This document shows, one piece after another, positions 9,027 to 17,203 of a stretch of DNA of 64,000 nt. The DNA comes from Caloranaerobacter ferrireducens (lineage in GTDB: Bacteria > Bacillota > Clostridia > Tissierellales > Thermohalobacteraceae): contig NZ_MDJR01000002.1 of assembly GCF_001730685.1 (NCBI RefSeq), positions 62,001 to 126,000 on the forward strand, written 5' to 3'. Numbering within the stretch: position 1 is the first letter of the stretch; the number at the start of each line of letters is the position of its first letter. The notes below the pieces were generated by a model. It was not told where the DNA came from, made no database searches, and saw only the letters and a list, made by a program, of their open reading frames with translations. Both the position numbers and the translations under genes were made by a program.

Positions 9027-9314
9027 TTGAAAAGGATTAAGTCATTTTTATTTATTATGGTATTAGTTTTAAGTATGATACTTCCAGTTTGCACTGATAC
9101 AATATATGCATATAATAATTCGTTAATATATATTGTTGGACCTCAATATACTGTTATACATATTTGTCATACTGGTACAACTCATAAGTATTGTGAGTAT
9201 TATTCTACAACTTATAAAAGTTGTGGATGTAGTTTTGAAAGATACAAATGCTGTTGTGGACAATTAATGCCTCTGAGTTTTGAACACATTTATTTTTGTG
9301 ATGAGCATATTTAG
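9027..9314 (+). CDS. Secreted cysteine-rich small protein B
   Basis: Second member of the local family, 95 residues, starting at TTG 9027 behind AGGAGGG. The signal peptide is MKRIKSFLFIMVLVLSMILP with probable cleavage near the YAYNN region. The mature part keeps the pattern IHICHTGTTH, YCE, SCGC, KCCCG and FCDEH. It is the most diverged of the three: DGPLH becomes TGTTH, and the KPMYIA block is replaced by GPQYTV. Retention of every cysteine position while the rest drifts argues that the cysteines are what selection preserves. Confidence 0.7.
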   Translation: MKRIKSFLFIMVLVLSMILPVCTDTIYAYNNSLIYIVGPQYTVIHICHTGTTHKYCEYYSTTYKSCGCSFERYKCCCGQLMPLSFEHIYFCDEHI

Positions 9315-9384
9315 GTTATGATAATTAATCTAAAGTTTTACGAAAAACTAAATATAGAAGATATATAAGTTTGGAGGTGATATT

Positions 9385-9792
9385 GTGGAATTAGCAAATA
9401 AAAAATCTTTTAGAATTATAAATTTTTTTTTATTTTTAATATTAATTTTAACTATAATTTTAACTGGATGTAATAAAGAAAAAAGTGGTTTTACTAATAA
9501 TATGAGAAAAGAGGGAAATATAAGCACCGAAAATAGATTACTAAAAAAAGTAAATAAAGATAATAAAGATGAATTAATAAATATTAGGACAAAGTTGAAA
9601 GAAATAAATAAGGAAATAGATAGGATGAATAAAGTAATTACTAGTAAAAGTACGAATTTAGAAAAAAAATCCATTACTAATGACAATATAAATGATTTGA
9701 TAAAAGAATATGAGGAAGAGATGAAAAAAATGGAGGAAATAGGTGATAAGTTAGTTGAAGAAATAGAGAAAGAATTGAATAGCCGAGAATAG
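9385..9792 (+). CDS. Small lipoprotein, charged coiled-coil
   Basis: A 135-residue lipoprotein: basic start, hydrophobic FFLFLILILTIIL segment, lipobox LTGC with the cysteine near residue 28. The rest is K/E/N-rich helix likely to form a coiled coil (about residues 55-130). Start GTG 9385 follows GGAGGTGA. It sits between two of the cysteine-rich genes, in the same direction with short gaps, so it may be part of the same system, for example as a membrane-tethered partner or immunity factor; that role is only inferred from position. Confidence 0.65.
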   Translation: MELANKKSFRIINFFLFLILILTIILTGCNKEKSGFTNNMRKEGNISTENRLLKKVNKDNKDELINIRTKLKEINKEIDRMNKVITSKSTNLEKKSITNDNINDLIKEYEEEMKKMEEIGDKLVEEIEKELNSRE

Positions 9793-9837
9793 AAGATATT
9801 TTCAAATAAAGATAGATATTTAGGAGGTATAGGTTTA

Positions 9838-10110
9838 ATGAAGAAGTTTTTCTTATTATTAATCATAATAGTATTAGTTTTAAGTACGATAATGCCAGTT
9901 TATGCAGATAATAATCATAATTTACTAAAAGATGATATTATTAAGCCAATGTATATTGCACATATTTGTCATGATGGGCCATTACATGATTTTTGTGAAT
10001 TGAAAGTGTTATCAGATCCTCCATGTCAATGTCGAACATATGTTATTAAATGTTGTTGTGGATCAATTATGGTTTATGCCCGAGATTATTGTGAAGATCA
10101 TCAACCATAA
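9838..10110 (+). CDS. Secreted cysteine-rich small protein C
   Basis: Third member, 90 residues. Signal peptide MKKFFLLLIIIVLVLSTIMP with a probable AXA-type site at VYADN. The mature part has KPMYIAHICHDGPLH, FCE, CQC, KCCCG and YCEDH, with eight cysteines at the family positions and strong identity to protein A in the first half. RBS GGAGGT precedes ATG 9838. It lies 45 nt after the lipoprotein gene. Function unknown; candidates are a bacteriocin-like peptide, a redox or metal-binding envelope protein, or a spore-coat component. Confidence 0.7.
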   Translation: MKKFFLLLIIIVLVLSTIMPVYADNNHNLLKDDIIKPMYIAHICHDGPLHDFCELKVLSDPPCQCRTYVIKCCCGSIMVYARDYCEDHQP

Positions 10111-10268
10111 ATAGATTTTTATGATTGTCTAAGTATAGCATTAAAACGATTTTCAATTTATTACATTTAAGTTATAATTCAACACTATCACATTTAGAAA
10201 TTTGGTTGTATATTTCTATTAAGAATAATAGTGTAAATATATAATTAGATATATAGTTGGAGAGGTAA

Positions 10269-10486
10269 ATGGATGAAAAAACTTTTTCAATTATTATAAA
10301 AAATGTATTTTGAAATGTTTCATATGAAAGAAAAGATGAAACAGGGTTTTGAAGAAGCAAGGTGAGATAGAACAATAAATATAGTGACAGATAGAGTAAT
10401 TTAAAATGCTGAAAAAATAGAAAGTATACAAGATAAAGTAAATAGTATTGAAATTATAATTAAGAATAAAAGTATGGTCGTAAATA
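10269..10486 (+). pseudogene. Decayed paralogue of the coiled-coil gene at 12205
   Basis: Aligned at the nucleotide level with 12205-12485, this stretch starts with the same ATGGATGA and retains blocks such as AAAGTAAATAGTATTGAAA. It has a one-base insertion after codon 4, an in-frame TAA after LFQLL, a loss of about 30 nt, and TGA and TAA codons later. The homology extends upstream of the start (10201-10245 against about 12080-12120), so the copy included its promoter region. No intact frame exceeds a few tens of codons. Confidence 0.8.
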
Positions 10487-10540
10487 CTTTAAAGTGTTCG
10501 TTTTTATTTCATAAATTTTAATTAGTTTACTGACAGTTTA

Positions 10541-10568
10541 AAGCTACCTGAAGGGTAGCTTCTTTATT
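10541..10568 (+). terminator. Intrinsic terminator
   Basis: AAGCTACC (10541-10548) pairs with GGTAGCTT (10554-10561) followed by CTTTATT and, slightly later, a T6 run. It closes the cysteine-rich/pseudogene stretch. Confidence 0.75.
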
Positions 10569-10713
10569 GTCTTTTTTCTATGAGGATTATGAGAATATCT
10601 GCTAAATCTATCATTATACCTAGTAACCTGACAAGATAATCGATATTTTTTATAATCGTTATTCTTATAAATATATTATTAACAGGTTCAATGCAATTAA
10701 GTTGCATTCTCTA

Positions 10714-10742
10714 TTGACTAATGAATTGGAGTGATTTAATAT
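10714..10742 (+). promoter_or_regulatory. Probable sigma-A promoter for the YibE/F gene
   Basis: TTGACT (10714-10719), 17-nt spacer, TAATAT (10737-10742), about 32 nt before ATG 10774. A small ATGCAA/TTGCAT inverted repeat lies just upstream at about 10690-10706. Confidence 0.6.
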
Positions 10743-10773
10743 TGTCTTATAAACTATTTAAAGGGTTGTCAAA

Positions 10774-11958
10774 ATGAACATTTATAACAGCAATCGACTA
10801 CTTTTTATTGCTCTATTGTTAATTGTATTTACTTTAGTGTTTAATACAGCAAATGTTTTTGCCGATGATAATGACGGTGGTTTTGAAACTGAAATGCAAG
10901 ATATTAGTCAAGAAGAGCTAAAACCTGTACATGGAAAAGTAATCGAGATATTGTCAGATGAAATCGAGGAAACTGAAGGTTATGACCAAAACTATGAAAT
11001 GCGTCATCAGCAAGTAAAAGTAAGAATTACAAGTGGAAAGCATAAAGGAGAAACTATTATTGTAGATAATTATATTGATGAAAGAGTAGTTTACAATATT
11101 GTTGTAAATAAGGGTGACAATGTACTTTTATTTTTAGAAGAAGATGAAAGTGGAAATATTTTAGTTGGATATATAGGTGAAATTGCAAGATATAGATATT
11201 TGCTTTATTTAGCTATAGCTTTTATACTTTTTTTAATATTAGTGGGCGGATTTAAAGGTTTTAAAACAGTAATAACTTTGGTCTTAACAATTTTAGCAGT
11301 TGTTAAAATATTACTACCTTTGATATTAAAAGGATATAATCCTGTATTGGTATCTGTAGTTGTCAGTATAGGAGTTATTGTTATAACTCTGTTAATTATA
11401 AGTGGATTAAATAGAAAAACTTTATGTGCTATTATAGGTACTGCAGGTGGAGTGTTAATTGCTGGACTGATAGCTTTAGGTATTGGTACAATGGCAAGAC
11501 TTACGGGATTAGGTAATGAAGAAGCTCAAATGCTTATGTTTATTCCTCAGAATATAAGTTTTAATTTTAGAGGACTACTTTTTGCAGGAATTATACTAGG
11601 GGCCTTAGGGGCTGTAATGGATGTAAGTATGTCTATTTCTTCAGCTATGCATGAAATGCAGGCTGTTAATCCAGAAATTAGTACAAAGGATCTAATGAAG
11701 TCTGGTATGAATATGGGACGAGATATTATGGGAACTATGTCAAATACTTTAATATTAGCATATGCAGGTGGGGCAATTCATTTAATGCTTTTGTTTTTAG
11801 CGTATAACTTCTCACTTATTGAGATAATAAACAGAGATATGATTGCTTCAGAAGTCGTTAGGGCATTAGCTGGAAGTATAGGGCTTATTTTAACTATACC
11901 ATTGACAGTTTTAGTATCAGCAACAATAGGAAGAGAAAAGAACAATTTTTCCGTATAA
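10774..11958 (+). CDS. YibE/F family membrane protein
   Basis: A 394-residue integral membrane protein of the YibE/F family. It has an N-terminal signal-like hydrophobic segment (about residues 7-28), an extracytoplasmic domain of about 120 residues that carries the family's HGKVIEIL and KGDNVLLF strands, then about seven membrane helices from residue 145 on, with the conserved GALGAVMDVSMSISSAMHE segment. Members are widespread in Firmicutes; transport activity is often suggested but the substrate is not established. Single gene with its own promoter; repeat copy A follows directly. Confidence 0.85.
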   Translation: MNIYNSNRLLFIALLLIVFTLVFNTANVFADDNDGGFETEMQDISQEELKPVHGKVIEILSDEIEETEGYDQNYEMRHQQVKVRITSGKHKGETIIVDNYIDERVVYNIVVNKGDNVLLFLEEDESGNILVGYIGEIARYRYLLYLAIAFILFLILVGGFKGFKTVITLVLTILAVVKILLPLILKGYNPVLVSVVVSIGVIVITLLIISGLNRKTLCAIIGTAGGVLIAGLIALGIGTMARLTGLGNEEAQMLMFIPQNISFNFRGLLFAGIILGALGAVMDVSMSISSAMHEMQAVNPEISTKDLMKSGMNMGRDIMGTMSNTLILAYAGGAIHLMLLFLAYNFSLIEIINRDMIASEVVRALAGSIGLILTIPLTVLVSATIGREKNNFSV

Positions 11959-12074
11959 CAAAATCTTTGATTTAAATAAATTACATTAAGGTAGATTTTG
12001 TTGAAATCCATTACAGAAATTATATTTAGAAATATCCGGCAGTTTAATAAGGAATATAATTTCCTATGGATTAT
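11957..12074. repeat. Double-hairpin intergenic repeat, copy A
   Basis: About 118 bp. The first hairpin uses CAAAATCT and AGATTTTG; the second uses ATCCATTAC-GAAATTATATT and the complementary AATATAATTTCCTATGGAT. The same element recurs at 22115, 30799, 32437, 40515 (reverse) and 53920 (reverse), with a fragment at 12752. Copy A lies right after the YibE/F stop codon. Confidence 0.8.
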
Positions 12075-12204
12075 AGAAAATTAGTTGTATATTTTTGTAA
12101 GGAATGATAATATAAATATAATAACAAAGCACATTTTTGCTTTCTGATTTGACGAATAGCGAATTGCGAAATACCATTTACAGTATTTTACTGGGGGTTA
12201 CAGG

Positions 12205-12519
12205 ATGGATGATAAAGTTTTTCAATTATTAGAAAAAATGTATTCAGAAATGCTTCGGATGAAAGAAGATATATATTCAAAGATACATCAATTGGAAGAA
12301 AAAATGAAACAAGGTTTTGAAGAAGGAAGGCACGATAGAGTAAGATTAGAACAAGTTTTAACTGATAAGATAGATATATTAACAGATGGAGTAACACAGA
12401 ATTCTGAAAAAATAAATAGAATAGAAGACAAAGTAAATAGTATTGAAACTATGATTAAAGATAAAAGTATAGTCGTATCGAAAGATTATTATATACAATT
12501 ACTTAAAAAAGCAGAATAG
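12205..12519 (+). CDS. Small coiled-coil protein
   Basis: A 104-residue, highly charged protein predicted to be almost entirely helical, with heptad-like spacing in residues 1-95 (FQLLEKMYSEMLRMKEDI, then a second stretch NSEKINRIEDKVNSIETM). No signal peptide or membrane segment. ATG 12205 follows GGGGG. Short proteins of this kind are common in Clostridia and remain without assigned role; resemblance is to coiled-coil scaffolds rather than to an enzyme. A decayed second copy is at 10269. A terminator follows at once. Confidence 0.75.
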   Translation: MDDKVFQLLEKMYSEMLRMKEDIYSKIHQLEEKMKQGFEEGRHDRVRLEQVLTDKIDILTDGVTQNSEKINRIEDKVNSIETMIKDKSIVVSKDYYIQLLKKAE

Positions 12520-12545
12520 AGAGCCAACTTATGGCTCTTTTTTTA
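12520..12545 (+). terminator. Intrinsic terminator
   Basis: AGAGCCA (12520-12526) pairs with TGGCTCT (12532-12538), followed by a run of eight T residues. Confidence 0.9.
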
Positions 12546-12548
12546 TTA

Positions 12549-12720
12549 TAACCGTCATTCGCTATTCGTCAGTCGCAATTCGATACTCGATATTTATTAT
12601 ATACGAAGAGCGAATAGCGAAAGGCGAACAGCCAAATAATTTTACATTTTTCATTTTCAATTTTACATTTCCCAAGTACCTAGTACCTAATGTCAAGTAC
12701 CCAGCACCTAAATAAAAAAA
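12549..12720. repeat. Cluster of short intergenic repeats
   Basis: Within 275 nt without a gene there are: a reverse CGAATAGCGAA-type array (12551-12590), a forward one (12603-12632), a TTTTCAATTTTACATTT tract (12642-12672), and a CAAGTACCTAGTACC-like array (12673-12712). The last two types recur together at 39625-39700 and, inverted, at 42926-42995. Confidence 0.65.
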
Positions 12721-12751
12721 GGATTTTAGTATATTTAGTCGAAATATATGA

Positions 12752-12776
12752 ATAAAATCTTCGATTTAAATAAATT
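12752..12776. repeat. Fragment of the double-hairpin repeat
   Basis: AAAATCTTCGATTTAAATAA matches the left end of the six full copies, but nothing after it does. It ends about 20 nt before the SARP regulator start, so it lies in that gene's leader. Confidence 0.6.
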
Positions 12777-12794
12777 AAGTGAAAGTGGGATTAT

Positions 12795-15700
12795 ATGGCT
12801 TCAATATATGTAAAGATGTTTAATACTCCTACTGTAATAAAGGATGGCAAAAAAATAACTTTTCCTTTAAGAAAAGCAGAAGCTTTGTTTTATTATTTAG
12901 TGGTAAACAAAGAAGCAACTAGAGATGAGCTAGCTTTACTTTTGTGGGGAGAGCTTTCAGAAAAAATTGCAAAAAAGAATTTGAGAAATACGATGTATAA
13001 GATAAGAAAATCTTTTGATATGGATATTATCATATCTCCACAAAAGCAGATTGTTATGTTAAACCCTGAAGTAGATTTACATGCAGATTTGGATGTTTTT
13101 TTATCTGATAGCGATAATGATATCGAAGCGTATTCAGGAGAGTTTTTACAGGGTTTTTTAGTTAAAGATGCTCAAAAATTTGATGAATGGCTGTTAAGTA
13201 CAAGAGAGAATTTCAAAGAAATATATATATCAAAGCTCTATAAAAGGATAAATGAAAGCCAATTAAAAAAAGAATATGATTTAGTTGAAAAATATGCAAA
13301 ATTACTGATTGAAGCTGATGAATTTGATGAAAAGGCACATAGAATTTTGATGAAACTTTATAGTAATAAAGGAGCTTATAACAGAGCAATTGATATTTAT
13401 AGCAAGTTATTAAAAAGATTAGCCAGTGAATTAGGAATAACTCCTGAGTCAGAAACTAAGGAGCTTTATGAAAATATTTTGCTTATGAGAAATTTGAAGG
13501 AAAAGAAAGATTTAAGTAACAAAGAATTTTTCTATGGGAGAAATAAAGAACTTCAGTTTCTAGAAAAAAATTTTAAGCAATTCATATACGGTAAAGATTC
13601 AAAGTCGGTCCTTATAATAGGAGAAGCTGGAATAGGCAAAACCAAGCTTAAGGATAAGTTTTTAAGTATGATAGACAAGAAAGATGTATATATAATTGAA
13701 GCTAACTGCTATCAAGTGGAAGAAGATTATTTACTTAAACCATGGAATACTATACTTGACAAGCTTACTGATATTATTGAAAGTGAAAAAATAGATATTC
13801 CAGTTTTGTGGAAAAATATTATCTCTTGTATATTTCCTGTATTTGCAGACGAATCAATACAGCTTAATATAAATCCAGTTGAAAGAATAGACAGTTTAAA
13901 ATATCAGGTTGTTGAAGATGTAATTTTAAGTATTTTTAAAAAAGTTTCTAGAAGGAAAAAAATATTACTTATATTTGAAGATTTACATTGGATGGATGAT
14001 ATGAGTTTATCTTTACTTGGCAAAATAATTTTGCATGATGAAAATAATAATATAAATCTATTAGGCACTTTAAGAAATGTATGTAGTTATAAAATTGAGA
14101 AGTTTACATCACTTTTGAGTAAATATAATAGGGTAGAAAAAATATGCTTAAGTAGGTTTACGAAAAATGAGGTAGAGGATTTTTTAAATAAAGCTCTTCC
14201 AGAACATAAATTTACTGAAGAATTAAAAAATAGGATTTATGAAGAAACAGAAGGCAATACTTTTTTTCTAGTTGAATTTTTAAATACAGTAAAAGAAAAA
14301 GGTAATATAAACTTTATGACTTCAAAAATTCAAGACATACTAAAAAGCAGATTGCTAGATATTTCAGAAGGCGGCAGGAAAATAGTAAATATCATTTCAC
14401 TATTTTTTGATGAGGCAAGTCTAGATATCATAAAAGAAGTAAGTGGAAAGAGTGAATTTGAAATTATTGAAATTATCGAAGAATTAAAAAACAAATATAT
14501 AATTAAGGAAATAATTCAAGAAGATAAAATAAGTTATAAGTTTACTCATCAAAAATTAAGAGAGTTTGTATATTTTGAACAATCTCAGGCTATGAGAAGA
14601 CTGCTTCATAATAAAGTTGGACTTATATTAGAGGGTAGTTTAAAGAATAATAACAGCGATATGCTTTTATATCCAAAGCTTATATATCATTTTTCTAATG
14701 GAGGCAATAAGTTAGCCACTTTAAAGTATAGTATAAAGAATGTTAATAAGTATTTAGATTTCAGTCATGAGCTTTTCCCTGAATTAACAAATATGCCAGT
14801 TAAGGACCAAGGGTATTTGTATATAACGAAAGATAGAGCTGTTAAGTATTTAGATGATATCGAGAAATTACTTGAAGAAGTAAAGGAAAAGGAAGGTCTG
14901 ACTGAAGATATCGTAAAGATTGAGATAGCATTTTTTCATATGAAGGGTAGATATTTAATAAAAGAAGGTGAATATGACAAAGGAATTGATTATATAAAGA
15001 AGGTTATAAGTAAGTCTATTGAGATTGGAGAATATAAATACGCATTGAAGGGTTATAGACAGATGATATATTATTCTATTCAAACTCATAATAACGATAT
15101 TATGAAAAAGTATCTAGATTTAGGCTTAAAGCTTGCCAGACAGTTGGAATATAAAAAGGATATAGCTATTTTATTAAGGCTTAAAGGGGTAAATAAGATT
15201 ATGTCTGGTGAATACAGAAAAGCTGAAGAGTTTTTGAAGGAATCTATAAAAATGTTTACAATACTTAATCAAAATGAAGATAGGTATTCACTAAATATAG
15301 CAGCCGCCTATAACTATATAGGTGAGATAAGAAGGCATAACATGAGTTTTTCAACAGCACTTGTATTTTATGATAAAGCTATTAAAATCTGTGAAGACAA
15401 AAAAGTAATAAGAGGACTTACAATATTTACGACAAATGCAGGACAAGCAGCTTATGATATGGGGGACTATCATAGGGCGAGACAGTATTTAAGAAAAGCG
15501 TTAGAGGTATATAAGCAGATTGATGCACTTTGGGGGCGTTCAACTGCTGAAGGATATATGGCACTTTTATATGTGCAAGAAGGTAAATATAGAGAAGCCT
15601 TGGAATGTTTAAAAAGAGCAGATTCTTTTTCTAAAAAGCTAAAAAGTCCGTATGAATTAGGATTGGTATATAGAGTTAAGGCTGAGATTAGAGGTAAAAT

Positions 15701-15845
15701 GGATAAAAATCAGTTTTTGAACGAGATATTTAAGGATTATTTGAAAAGGGATTTGAAATATTATTGCGATTGTGGTATAGAGCATCTTAAAAAAGTGAAG
15801 GAGAGCTATGAGATTGACATTCTGAAGGCTTTGAGGAGAGGATGA
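12795..15845 (+). CDS. SARP/BTAD-type transcriptional regulator with ATPase and TPR domains
   Basis: A 1016-residue cytoplasmic regulator. Residues about 1-95 form an OmpR/PhoB-like winged helix, 100-240 a bacterial transcriptional activation (BTAD) domain, and 245-430 a STAND/AAA ATPase with Walker A GEAGIGKTK and Walker B LLIFEDLHWMDD. The C-terminal half (about 600-1000) consists of TPR-like helices. This is the AfsR-like architecture, best known from Actinobacteria. ATG 12795 follows a weak GAAAGTGGG. It lies 10 nt upstream of yqeC, so it probably controls or is co-expressed with the molybdenum-hydroxylase maturation genes. The effector sensed by the TPR/ATPase is unknown. Confidence 0.85.
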   Translation: MASIYVKMFNTPTVIKDGKKITFPLRKAEALFYYLVVNKEATRDELALLLWGELSEKIAKKNLRNTMYKIRKSFDMDIIISPQKQIVMLNPEVDLHADLDVFLSDSDNDIEAYSGEFLQGFLVKDAQKFDEWLLSTRENFKEIYISKLYKRINESQLKKEYDLVEKYAKLLIEADEFDEKAHRILMKLYSNKGAYNRAIDIYSKLLKRLASELGITPESETKELYENILLMRNLKEKKDLSNKEFFYGRNKELQFLEKNFKQFIYGKDSKSVLIIGEAGIGKTKLKDKFLSMIDKKDVYIIEANCYQVEEDYLLKPWNTILDKLTDIIESEKIDIPVLWKNIISCIFPVFADESIQLNINPVERIDSLKYQVVEDVILSIFKKVSRRKKILLIFEDLHWMDDMSLSLLGKIILHDENNNINLLGTLRNVCSYKIEKFTSLLSKYNRVEKICLSRFTKNEVEDFLNKALPEHKFTEELKNRIYEETEGNTFFLVEFLNTVKEKGNINFMTSKIQDILKSRLLDISEGGRKIVNIISLFFDEASLDIIKEVSGKSEFEIIEIIEELKNKYIIKEIIQEDKISYKFTHQKLREFVYFEQSQAMRRLLHNKVGLILEGSLKNNNSDMLLYPKLIYHFSNGGNKLATLKYSIKNVNKYLDFSHELFPELTNMPVKDQGYLYITKDRAVKYLDDIEKLLEEVKEKEGLTEDIVKIEIAFFHMKGRYLIKEGEYDKGIDYIKKVISKSIEIGEYKYALKGYRQMIYYSIQTHNNDIMKKYLDLGLKLARQLEYKKDIAILLRLKGVNKIMSGEYRKAEEFLKESIKMFTILNQNEDRYSLNIAAAYNYIGEIRRHNMSFSTALVFYDKAIKICEDKKVIRGLTIFTTNAGQAAYDMGDYHRARQYLRKALEVYKQIDALWGRSTAEGYMALLYVQEGKYREALECLKRADSFSKKLKSPYELGLVYRVKAEIRGKMDKNQFLNEIFKDYLKRDLKYYCDCGIEHLKKVKESYEIDILKALRRG

Positions 15846-15855
15846 AAATTGAATA

Positions 15856-16623
15856 ATGAAGCTATTTGAAGCTTTAGATATAGATTCTCAAATAAAAGAG
15901 CTTATTTGTTTCGTAGGAGCAGGTGGAAAAACGACTACAATGTTTAAATTGGCTAGAGAGTTAAAAAAACTAGGATGCAAAGTTTTAGTTACTACAACGA
16001 CAGCTATATTTAAACCTGCCGAAGAAGAATATGACAACCTTATAATTACAAATTCATTAAACTTAAAAGATTTCGGTAATATTAATAAAGGTACAGTAAC
16101 AGTATTGGGCAGAGAAATTTCTGAAGAAAATAAACTTTTAGGATTAAATAGGATATTTATTGAGAAATTATATAATTCGAGGCTGTTTGATTATATATTA
16201 GTTGAAGCTGACGGTTCGAAGCGAAAGCCTATCAAAGCTCCTGCAAGCTATGAACCTGTATTGCCTTGTAATGCAACCAAAGTAGTTGGGGTGATAGGAT
16301 TAGATTGTATTGGCAGAAGGATAGAAGATGACAGTGTTCACAGACCAGAAATATTTTGTCAGATTACAGATAGTAATATAGGTGAAATTATAGATGAGGA
16401 AAAGATTTTTAAAATAGTTGTTTCAGATAACGGGCTTTTCAAAAATACAACTCAATATTGTGCTAGATATCTTATCCTAAACAAATGCGATACAGATAGA
16501 GAAAAAAGATATGGAATAAATATAGTGAAAAAGATAATAAGTAGTAAATATCCATTATCTAAAATATTGATAGGACAAATGAGAGATGGTGAAATCACTT
16601 ATATATGGAGTGATAAAATTTGA
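15856..16623 (+). CDS. yqeC: Selenium-dependent hydroxylase accessory protein YqeC
   Basis: A 255-residue P-loop protein with FVGAGGKTTTMFKLA near the N-terminus and the family's LVEADGSKRKPIKAPA motif near residue 115. YqeC is genomically tied to selenium-dependent molybdenum hydroxylases (xanthine dehydrogenase or purine hydroxylase type); its exact biochemical step has not been fixed. Its stop overlaps the next start (TTGA), so translation is coupled. The hydroxylase itself is not in the window. Confidence 0.88.
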   Translation: MKLFEALDIDSQIKELICFVGAGGKTTTMFKLARELKKLGCKVLVTTTTAIFKPAEEEYDNLIITNSLNLKDFGNINKGTVTVLGREISEENKLLGLNRIFIEKLYNSRLFDYILVEADGSKRKPIKAPASYEPVLPCNATKVVGVIGLDCIGRRIEDDSVHRPEIFCQITDSNIGEIIDEEKIFKIVVSDNGLFKNTTQYCARYLILNKCDTDREKRYGINIVKKIISSKYPLSKILIGQMRDGEITYIWSDKI

Positions 16624-17198
16624 TTTCAGGCATTATATTAGCTTCTGGTTTCTCTAGAAGAATGGAAAGAGATAAACTATTACTTGATATTAACGGTATG
16701 GCTATTATCGAAAGAGTTATAAAAATGGTTTGCAAATCAGATGTTGATGAAGTGATAATGATATATAGAAAGGAAGAAATAAGAGAAATAGCTAAAAGAT
16801 ATGGTATTAAAACTGTATTCAATAAAAAAGCGAAATTAGGACAGAGTGAGGCTGTAAAACTTGGTATTGTTTCATCTTCAAAAGATGTAAAAGGTTATAT
16901 GTTTTTTATGGGAGATCAACCATTTTTAAAAGTAGAAGCAATAAATAATATAATAAAAGTATTCAAGTCGGGAAAGTATCAAGTAGTAGTGCCAATTTTC
17001 GATGGCAAAAGAGGTAATCCTGTTATTTTTTCAAGAGATTTAAGGCAGCAGTTATTAAATGTATCTGGAGATATTGGTGGAAGAGGTATAATACAAGGTT
17101 TAGGTGATAAAGTAGGATTTGTATATTTTAATAATAGAAAAATTGGGATGGATATAGATACTTGGGAAGATTATTTGAATTGTAGGGAGTGGAGTTGA
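16620..17198 (+). CDS. MobA/MocA-like nucleotidyltransferase
   Basis: A 192-residue NTP-transferase with the glycine-rich N-terminal signature GIILASGFSRRMERDKLLL and the FFMGDQPFL metal-binding region near residue 100. The family includes MobA and MocA, which attach GMP or CMP to molybdopterin; the position between yqeC and yqeB argues for a cytidylyltransferase-like role in cofactor maturation for molybdenum hydroxylases. Start TTG 16620 overlaps the yqeC stop, with GGAGTG upstream. Exact nucleotide specificity is not readable from sequence alone. Confidence 0.85.
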   Translation: MISGIILASGFSRRMERDKLLLDINGMAIIERVIKMVCKSDVDEVIMIYRKEEIREIAKRYGIKTVFNKKAKLGQSEAVKLGIVSSSKDVKGYMFFMGDQPFLKVEAINNIIKVFKSGKYQVVVPIFDGKRGNPVIFSRDLRQQLLNVSGDIGGRGIIQGLGDKVGFVYFNNRKIGMDIDTWEDYLNCREWS

Positions 17199-17203
17199 TA
17201 TTT

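Noticed and set aside
9348-9866. 172-codon minus-strand frame across the lipoprotein gene
   Set aside because: It runs opposite an AAA/GAA-rich gene with a good start and lipobox; the hydrophobic composition is a by-product.
11957-12074. Double-hairpin repeats as intrinsic terminators
   Set aside because: They occur in either orientation, between divergent genes as well as after genes, and lack consistent T-runs.
12549-12720. Short repeated motifs considered as a CRISPR array
   Set aside because: Units are 6-11 nt, adjacent rather than separated by unique spacers of constant length, and no cas genes are present.
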